Source: Desulfobacteraceae bacterium
GTDB taxonomy: Bacteria > Desulfobacterota > DSM-4660 > Desulfatiglandales > B25-G16
NCBI GenBank assembly: GCA_030615565.1
Contig: JAUWZC010000069.1
Span: 1-10,198, forward strand
Reading direction: 5' to 3'
DNA length: 10,198 nt
The notes beneath the pieces are model-generated. The model was not told the origin of the DNA. It made no database searches and was given only the letters and a program-made list of their open reading frames with translations. The translations under genes and the position numbers were made by a program. Below, in pieces: positions 6,283 through 10,198 of this stretch; position 1 is the first letter of the stretch, and the number at the start of each line of letters is the position of its first letter.

Positions 6283-8285
6283 TCTCTAACATGTTCTACG
6301 GTGAACCCGAACTGTTGAAAGAGCTCCTCTGCTGGAGCAGAGGCCCCAAAGCGATTTATGCCGATGATCTTGCCCTGCGCCATAGTGTATCGCTCCCATC
6401 CATAAGGGCATCCTGCTTCAACCGCAAGGCGTGCCTTTACATCAGATGGCAATACCTCTTCCCGATATTCTTCAGACTGCATTTCAAAAAGTTCCCAGCA
6501 AGGAATATTGACCAATCGGACCTTAATTCCCTGGTCCACCAATTGCTTATAGGCTGACAGCAGAACGGGCACTTCTGACCCTGTGCCTATCAAGATCAGT
6601 TCAGGTTTTCCTCCTGGGGCATCGGCCAGGACATAGGCACCGCGGCAGAGTCCACTTGCAGAAGCATAGCGACTTCTATCAATAATAGGTAACTTCTGGC
6701 GTGTCAGAATCAGTGCAGTTGGGCCATCTCGACGGCTCAGGGCTATCTTCCATGCCTCTACTGTCTCCTGTGCATCTGCAGGGCGGATAACCATCAGGTT
6801 TGGTATGGCTCTCAAGCTGGAAAGCTGCTCGATAGGCTGATGGGTGGGACCATCCTCCCCCAGCCCGATGGAATCGTGAGTGAATACGTAAATCACAGAC
6901 AATCCCATCATAGCTGCCAAACGAATAGCCGGCCGCATGTAATCGGAAAAGACCAGAAAAGTTCCACCATAAGGGATGAGGGCTCCACTGAGGCCCATAC
7001 CATTCAAAATTGCTCCCATGGCATGCTCCCGAACTCCGAAATGAATGTTGCGACCACCTGTGTTTTTGAACTCTCCGAAGTTTTTGAGAGAGGTATTGTT
7101 TGAGGGTGCCAAATCTGCTGAACCACCAATAAGGCCTGGAATATGAGGTGCAACTGCTTGCAGAACTTTGCCAGAGGCCGACCGGGTTGCCATGGCCCCA
7201 TCTTCTGGTTTGAAAAGAGGCAAAAAATCTTCCCACTGGGAAGGCTCGGGGTCTTTATGCATTTTCTCCCACTCATACGCAAGTTCAGGATAAGATTTTT
7301 TATAGGCCTCCCATAGAGACCACCATTTTTTCTCGTGCTCATCCCCATGTTTTTCAGCCTGTCTAAAATGTACAAGCACATCCTTTGGAACAAAAAACGC
7401 TGGAGTCTCAGGCCATTGGAGATTTCTCTTGGTCAGCACTACCTCGTCTTCGCCCAGTGGTGCTCCATGGGCATCAGCCGAGTCCTGCTTATTGGGGCTC
7501 CCATAAGCGATATTGGTTCTCGCAATAATGAGAGAAGGTTTTGATTTCTCTTCTTTGGCTCGCTTGATGCTCTCCTCTATACCTGCTAAATCATAGCCAT
7601 TAACATGCTGGACGTGCCAGTTGTATGCCTCAAAGCGGCGCCCCACATCCTCACTCAAGGTTAACTCAGTGGATCCCTCAATGGTTATCCGATTGTCCAG
7701 ATAGATATAGATCAGCTTTCCCAGACCAATATGCCCTGCCAGAGAAGCTGCCTCGGAAGCAACTCCCTCCATAATATCTCCATCACTGACCAAGGAGTAG
7801 ATGAAATAATCAATAAGTGGAAAATCAAATCTGTTGAAACGGTTGGCCAGGAACCGCTCAGACATGGCCATGCCAACCCCGGTTGCAAAGCCCTGACCCA
7901 ATGGCCCAGTGGTGATCTCCACACCAGGTGCGCAACCATACTCAGGGTGTCCAGGGGTCCGACTGTTCCATTGCCGAAATTCCTTTATCTCATCAAGTGT
8001 AAGATCATACCCTGTCAGATAGAGCATAGCATACAACAGCATCGAACCATGGCCAGCCGATAAAACAAAGCGGTCCCGATTTGGCCATTGTGGATTTTTA
8101 GGATTGTATCTCATGACCCTGGTCCAAAGCACATAAGCCAGGTCAGAGGCCTCCATGGGCATACCTGGATGACCCGAATTAGCCTTCTGCACTGCATCTA
8201 CCGCCAAAAAACGAATCGTGTTGATGCACTTACTTTCAAATGAACCCGAAAATTGACTTGGTCCTCTCTCATTCTCAGATGTCAT
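6252..8285 (-). CDS. tkt: Transketolase
   Basis: Thiamine-diphosphate enzyme of the non-oxidative pentose phosphate or Calvin cycle, moving two-carbon ketol units between sugar phosphates; cytosolic homodimer. It is full length at 677 residues. The N-terminal PP domain shows KANSGHPGMPM (34-44), AGHGSM (77-82), TTGPLGQG (125-132) and the TPP/Mg motif SDGDIMEG...LDN (167-198), with Ser where most members have Gly. AHGAPLG (272-278) carries a substrate-binding His. The Pyr domain has GGSADLAPSN (387-396), HFGVREHAMG (415-424) with the catalytic Glu420, and FTHDSIGLGEDGPTHQP (468-484). The C-terminal domain has GTGSEVPVLLSA and NRFGASAPAEELFQQFGFT. AGGAGC lies about 6 nt before the ATG, and a short upstream ORF overlaps this start by ATGA. 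The gene is noticeably richer in G+C than its neighbours. No other pentose-phosphate gene is adjacent. Confidence 0.97.
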   Translation of the reverse strand: MTSENERGPSQFSGSFESKCINTIRFLAVDAVQKANSGHPGMPMEASDLAYVLWTRVMRYNPKNPQWPNRDRFVLSAGHGSMLLYAMLYLTGYDLTLDEIKEFRQWNSRTPGHPEYGCAPGVEITTGPLGQGFATGVGMAMSERFLANRFNRFDFPLIDYFIYSLVSDGDIMEGVASEAASLAGHIGLGKLIYIYLDNRITIEGSTELTLSEDVGRRFEAYNWHVQHVNGYDLAGIEESIKRAKEEKSKPSLIIARTNIAYGSPNKQDSADAHGAPLGEDEVVLTKRNLQWPETPAFFVPKDVLVHFRQAEKHGDEHEKKWWSLWEAYKKSYPELAYEWEKMHKDPEPSQWEDFLPLFKPEDGAMATRSASGKVLQAVAPHIPGLIGGSADLAPSNNTSLKNFGEFKNTGGRNIHFGVREHAMGAILNGMGLSGALIPYGGTFLVFSDYMRPAIRLAAMMGLSVIYVFTHDSIGLGEDGPTHQPIEQLSSLRAIPNLMVIRPADAQETVEAWKIALSRRDGPTALILTRQKLPIIDRSRYASASGLCRGAYVLADAPGGKPELILIGTGSEVPVLLSAYKQLVDQGIKVRLVNIPCWELFEMQSEEYREEVLPSDVKARLAVEAGCPYGWERYTMAQGKIIGINRFGASAPAEELFQQFGFTVEHVRECAEQLLSSV

Positions 8286-8497
8286 ATTAAGCTCCTTTTA
8301 TCATGACATAGTATTTTCTCTCCGGCTTTTGTTAATGCTCTTGAATATTTTATTATTTTACTCAATAAGTCAACGCCAATCTCTGCAAGCTCTGGCATGA
8401 CTTCTTGATATCTTTACATCATATAAATGAGTTTTTGAAATTCTTTATCTGAAATCACCACCTTATCAATTTTTCTGATGAATGTTCTTGTAAATGA
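8282..8497 (-). pseudogene. Small ORF or remnant coupled to the transketolase start
   Basis: An open frame of 38 codons from an ATG at 8398 (MPELAEIGVDLLSKIIKYSRALTKAGEKILCHDKRSLI) ends in TGA at 8284-8282, overlapping the transketolase ATG in the sequence ATGA, a classic translational-coupling arrangement. The same frame continues upstream across one TAA (8416-8414) into a further protein-like segment, SFTRTFIRKIDKVVISDKEFQKLIYMM, back to 8497. This looks like a small gene broken by a single nonsense codon, with the downstream part perhaps still translated. No strong ribosome site precedes the 8398 ATG, and I do not recognise the family. Confidence 0.35.
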
Positions 8498-8520
8498 CTA
8501 GAGTTAGAAAGGTTACTATG

Positions 8521-8560
8521 AAAAAGAAAAAAGGTTTCCGAGAATTTCTCGGAAACCTTT
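8521..8560 (-). terminator. Rho-independent terminator of the former tRNA-Lys gene
   Basis: A perfect 14-bp stem (8530-8543 with 8547-8560) with a 3-nt loop is followed on the minus strand by a T-rich run to 8521. It begins 10 nt past the CCA end of the tRNA-Lys fragment, so it is most likely the native terminator of that tRNA transcript. It also separates upstream transcription from the transketolase unit. Confidence 0.85.
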
Positions 8561-8570
8561 GGCTAATTTA

Positions 8571-8619
8571 TGGTAGGCCGTAGAGGAATCGAACCTCTAA
8601 CCTACTGATTAAGAGTCAG
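8571..8619 (-). pseudogene. 3' half of tRNA-Lys(CUU): probable attachment-site scar
   Basis: Read on minus: CCA at 8573-8571, A73 at 8574, acceptor 3' strand ACGGCCT (8581-8575), and T arm AGAGG, TTCGATT, CCTCT (8598-8582) with full pairing. The 5-nt variable loop is AGGTT (8603-8599). The anticodon loop CTCTTAA (8615-8609) carries CUU. Stem pairs 28-31 with 39-42 are intact, but position 27 (8620) mismatches 43 and nothing tRNA-like lies beyond. The 5' half (acceptor, D arm) is absent from the rest of the window. The break in the anticodon stem, the intact CCA end and the adjacent terminator match the displaced tRNA end left by a tyrosine-recombinase element, which would extend to the right of 8620 with the rebuilt tRNA at its far end. 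A group I intron is less likely because no 5' exon is found. Confidence 0.85.
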
Positions 8620-8640
8620 ATTTTAGGGGTTTCACTAAGA

Positions 8641-8672
8641 TAAGGAAATCACTTAATTATTTGATTTTCTTA
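8641..8672. repeat. Inverted repeat just inside the tRNA-Lys scar
   Basis: TAAGGAAATCA (8641-8651) and TGATTTTCTTA (8662-8672) are inverted repeats matching at 10 of 11 positions around a 10-nt AT-rich loop, starting about 20 bp from the tRNA break. The position suits a recombinase or accessory-protein site, but this is inferred from location only. Confidence 0.4.
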
Positions 8673-8723
8673 CCTTTGGGTATTATAAACAATAGAAAGA
8701 AAAGAAGCTAAAAGAACAATTAC

Positions 8724-8743
8724 TGTCACATTTTGTCACATTT
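8724..8743. repeat. Perfect tandem 10-bp repeat near the att scar
   Basis: TGTCACATTT occurs twice back to back (8724-8733 and 8734-8743), about 105 bp inside the tRNA-Lys break. Tandem direct repeats at this distance resemble arm-type integrase binding sites of tyrosine-recombinase elements. No integrase gene is visible in the window. Confidence 0.5.
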
Positions 8744-8747
8744 AGCT

Positions 8748-8780
8748 GCCCCTATGGCCTTATGGCTTTAGGGGCTTTTT
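8748..8780 (+). terminator. Terminator-like hairpin in the right-hand element
   Basis: GCCCCT (8748-8753) pairs with AGGGGC (8770-8775), with a smaller GGCC/GGCT-type pairing inside, followed by five T (8776-8780) on plus. There is no intact plus-strand gene before it, so it may end transcription entering from a lost gene. Just downstream, TTGACA (8782-8787) with TAAAAG (8804-8809) at 16-bp spacing is a possible weak promoter toward the toxin-antitoxin operon. Confidence 0.55.
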
Positions 8781-8858
8781 CTTGACATCCTATGCAATTG
8801 TAGTAAAAGAGATAGGTGTAACTATAGTGGCCCTCAAATCTTTGCACCTTTTCCATAA

Positions 8859-9097
8859 GAGAATAGGCATTTAAGGGATTATAAATATTGGCCTTCTGAG
8901 ATTTATGACAGGATGAGAAATGGAAAGATAGGGTGATTGATGAAACTGTAGTTCTTGTTTGGTCATTAATAGAGTTAAATTTTGTTAGGTTGTCCAGGAT
9001 TTTTTCAAAAGAAATAAATTATTCAGTTTGCAATATTGATACTATTTATGATACTATTTTAAAGTTTTTACTTGCATATGTTGAAAAAAGAGTATAA
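8859..9097 (+). pseudogene. Frameshifted coding remnant upstream of the hicA-like gene
   Basis: Two overlapping plus-strand frames look like one broken protein. The first (8859-8936) reads ENRHLRDYKYWPSEIYDRMRNGKIG. The second (8909-9097) reads ...KDRVIDETVVLVWSLIELNFVRLSRIFSKEINYSVCNIDTIYDTILKFLLAYVEKRV and stops at TAA 9095-9097, overlapping the hicA-like start. A single-base slip near 8925-8933 would join them. A third frame ending at 8874 (...SYAIVVKEIGVTIVALKSLHLFHKRIGI) also looks coding. The second frame could be translated alone from GTG 8933. I recognise no family. This could equally be a short real upstream gene of the toxin-antitoxin operon. Confidence 0.35.
9028..9060 (+). promoter_or_regulatory. 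Candidate promoter and tandem-repeat operator of the hicAB-like operon
   Basis: TTGCAA (9028-9033) and TACTAT (9052-9057) form a plausible -35/-10 pair at 18-bp spacing. Two 12-bp direct repeats, TGATACTATTT followed by A or T, occupy 9037-9060 and overlap the -10, the kind of site a ribbon-helix-helix antitoxin binds to repress its own operon. The repeats also lie within the upstream coding-like frame, so they may be coding in origin. Confidence 0.4.
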
Positions 9098-9380
9098 GCG
9101 ATATTTAAAGGAGTTCACGAATCGCAGCGCAAGAATCCCCTATAGAATCTACAAAAAAATACTCGAAAATGAATATGCTGCCGTTGAAGGTAAGCGCTCT
9201 CATTCAGCGGGAACAAAACGATCATTTACTATTGGCGATGAAGTCCCTTTTGTGATACACAAACCCCATAACAAAGATGGTGATGTGAGCAAGTGGGATC
9301 ACCACAATGTTCTTACTTGGTTAGAATTACGTGGATTGATAAAAAATAAAGGGGAAAAAGATGAAGAAGAAAAAGAATAA
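9078..9380 (+). CDS. HicA-like toxin (predicted mRNA interferase), divergent
   Basis: A 100-residue basic protein directly before and overlapping a HicB-like antitoxin gene. HicA toxins are small double-stranded-RNA-binding-fold ribonucleases that cut mRNA with one conserved histidine. Here the candidate core is VEGKRSHSAGTKRSF (36-50) with Ser-His at 41-42, then PFVIHKPHNKDGDVSKWDHHNVLTWLELRGLI (57-88), echoing the HicA order GSHH, P-VHG and a final helix ending in GLI. The N-terminal 35 residues are an extension beyond the usual compact HicA and the match is weak, so another small toxin family is possible. The tail is highly charged (KGEKDEEEKE). I chose the ATG at 9078 (a TTG lies two codons earlier). 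No clear ribosome site precedes it, and the upstream frame overlaps it, suggesting coupling. The last 20 nt overlap the antitoxin start. Confidence 0.55.
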   Translation: MLKKEYKRYLKEFTNRSARIPYRIYKKILENEYAAVEGKRSHSAGTKRSFTIGDEVPFVIHKPHNKDGDVSKWDHHNVLTWLELRGLIKNKGEKDEEEKE

Positions 9381-9939
9381 AGATTTGGAATATTATATGT
9401 CTTTGAATTATCCTGCTACTATTGAACTGTATGAAGAAGATGGGAAAATTCGCTTTGGATTGCAGGTTCCAGAACTGTCGGGTGTGTGGGCAGAGGGGAA
9501 AACAATAGAGGAAGCTTATGCCGATCTTATTGGAACCAAAAAGGTTTGGTTTGGAACATGCCTTGAAAAAGGAATTGACATTCCAGAACCAGTCTCAGAA
9601 GATGATTTTAGTGGGAAATTTTTGTTAAGAATACCCACTAAGCTTCATATGGCTTTATCCAAACAGGCTAAAAAAGAGGGTCTCAGTTTAAATCAATATG
9701 TAAAGTCTATCTTGGAAACACATACAGTACTGGCATACGAAAAACAAAAAATAGAAGAGCAGTATGAAAAACTCCTTCGGGAAATAAAATTGTTGAGAGA
9801 AAAGAGTCCTATTTTTCTAAAACCTATCCTTATTTATACCAGTACATCTTCCGATGACGAATCAAAGCCTAAAGAAAAAGAAGACATAGATACCCTTATA
9901 AATACTATGGCTGGAAAAAGAAGCTTGTCTGTCATTTAA
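9361..9939 (+). CDS. HicB-family antitoxin with C-terminal extension
   Basis: A 192-residue protein. Residues 17-75 (NYPATIELYEEDGKIRFGLQVPELSGVWAEGKTIEEAYADLIG) are the HicB partial RNase-H-like fold that blocks the toxin; DIPEP follows as in typical HicB. Residues 85-120 (GKFLLRIPTKLHMALSKQAKKEGLSLNQYVKSILE) form a clear ribbon-helix-helix DNA-binding domain, so it should repress its own operon. Beyond this, residues 124-148 look like a coiled coil (EKQKIEEQYEKLLREIKLLREK) and the last 45 are a low-complexity, lysine/glutamate-rich tail. Usual HicB proteins of this type end soon after the DNA-binding domain, so about 70 residues are extra. AGGGG lies about 6-7 nt before the ATG. The gene overlaps the toxin by 20 nt and is followed 26 bp later by a third gene with a strong ribosome site. 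Confidence 0.85.
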   Translation: MKKKKNKDLEYYMSLNYPATIELYEEDGKIRFGLQVPELSGVWAEGKTIEEAYADLIGTKKVWFGTCLEKGIDIPEPVSEDDFSGKFLLRIPTKLHMALSKQAKKEGLSLNQYVKSILETHTVLAYEKQKIEEQYEKLLREIKLLREKSPIFLKPILIYTSTSSDDESKPKEKEDIDTLINTMAGKRSLSVI

Positions 9940-9965
9940 TGTGTTTAATTCTTTGGAGGTTAAAA

Positions 9966-10198
9966 ATGAATATATCCGACAATTTTAGAGACATAATCGT
10001 AAAGGAAATCAATTATGCAGTAAATAAAATGGATACAAGTTCAAGTGGAGAGGAAAAACTTTACTATTTTAGTGCTGTTTACTCTGTTATCCAAAGAATT
10101 TTTAATCTTGAATATGATTCAGATCTTGTATATGCACACTCTATTTTGCACGAAACTTACAACGCTTTCTTACAAAGACTTCAAGCTATCCGGAAGGG
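9966..10198 (+). CDS. Unknown third gene of the hicAB-like operon (3' end outside the window)
   Basis: Begins MNISDNFRDIIVKEINYAVNKMDTS and continues open for 77 codons to the right edge. GGAGG lies 7 nt before the ATG, 26 bp after the antitoxin stop, so it is probably co-transcribed. The visible part is predicted mostly helical, with EEKLYYFSAVYSVIQRIFNLEYDSDLVYAHSILHETYNAFLQRLQAI forming amphipathic helices rich in Tyr and Phe. It has no signal peptide, zinc-binding or enzyme motif. I do not recognise a family. By position it could be a third component or modulator of the toxin-antitoxin unit or a separate cargo gene. Confidence 0.7.
   Translation, partial: MNISDNFRDIIVKEINYAVNKMDTSSSGEEKLYYFSAVYSVIQRIFNLEYDSDLVYAHSILHETYNAFLQRLQAIRK

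Noticed and set aside
6679..7393. Long alternative frames inside the transketolase gene (185 and 129 codons, same strand)
   Set aside because: They are out-of-frame shadows of a complete, motif-rich transketolase frame and their peptides resemble no family.
8520..8583. Plus-strand peptide starting MKKKKGFREFLGNLW
   Set aside because: It reads straight through the tRNA-Lys terminator hairpin and the tRNA acceptor end, which explain the sequence better.
9037..9060. Start of a CRISPR-like array
   Set aside because: Only two 12-bp units without spacers; no cas genes or longer repeats anywhere in the window.

Overview
The window reads as bacterial chromosome with strong Shine-Dalgarno sites. A lipoprotein signal peptide (DUF3568 family) points to a diderm. 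Most of it is AT-rich; the transketolase gene is visibly richer in GC. The gene set (actinobacterial/archaeal-type Ino1, FIST protein, DUF89 phosphatase, small cupin) and the degenerate intergenic repeats would suit an anaerobic environmental lineage such as Desulfobacterota, but nothing here fixes the taxon.

Layout. Positions 1-1778 carry a minus-strand pair: myo-inositol-3-phosphate synthase (ino1), followed across a terminator hairpin by the 5' part of an LsrF/DhnA-type class I aldolase-fold gene that leaves the window on the left. About 680 bp of gene-poor, decayed-looking DNA follows. At 2462-2508 lies the 3' half of a tRNA-Arg(CCU) gene on the plus strand, with its own terminator. The central block (2597-8285) holds a DUF3568 lipoprotein and a FIST sensor protein on plus, then a DUF89 metal-dependent phosphatase, a cupin and a full-length transketolase on minus. 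Beyond transketolase are a small degraded ORF, a terminator, and at 8571-8619 the 3' half of a tRNA-Lys(CUU) gene on minus. The right arm (about 8620 to the end) contains repeats, frameshifted coding debris and a HicA-like/HicB-like toxin-antitoxin pair followed by a third, unknown gene that runs off the edge.

Interpretation. Both tRNA pieces begin in the anticodon stem-loop, run to CCA and keep a terminator, but have no 5' half next to them. This is the expected look of the displaced end left when a tyrosine-recombinase element integrates into a tRNA anticodon loop. The Arg piece implies an element (possibly an old one) extending left, and the Lys piece one extending right. The stretch 2509-8570 would then be host backbone between two insertion scars, and the HicAB operon would be cargo of the right-hand element.

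The most unusual single observation is in the cupin gene. It stops at a UGA at the place where I recall this small cupin family having a Cys (in the ending F-L-C-L-I-P). Reading through the UGA restores L-I-P and five more residues before a UAA, and a 7-bp hairpin with a G-containing 5-nt loop starts 20 nt after the UGA. It is either a nonsense truncation or a candidate selenocysteine cupin.
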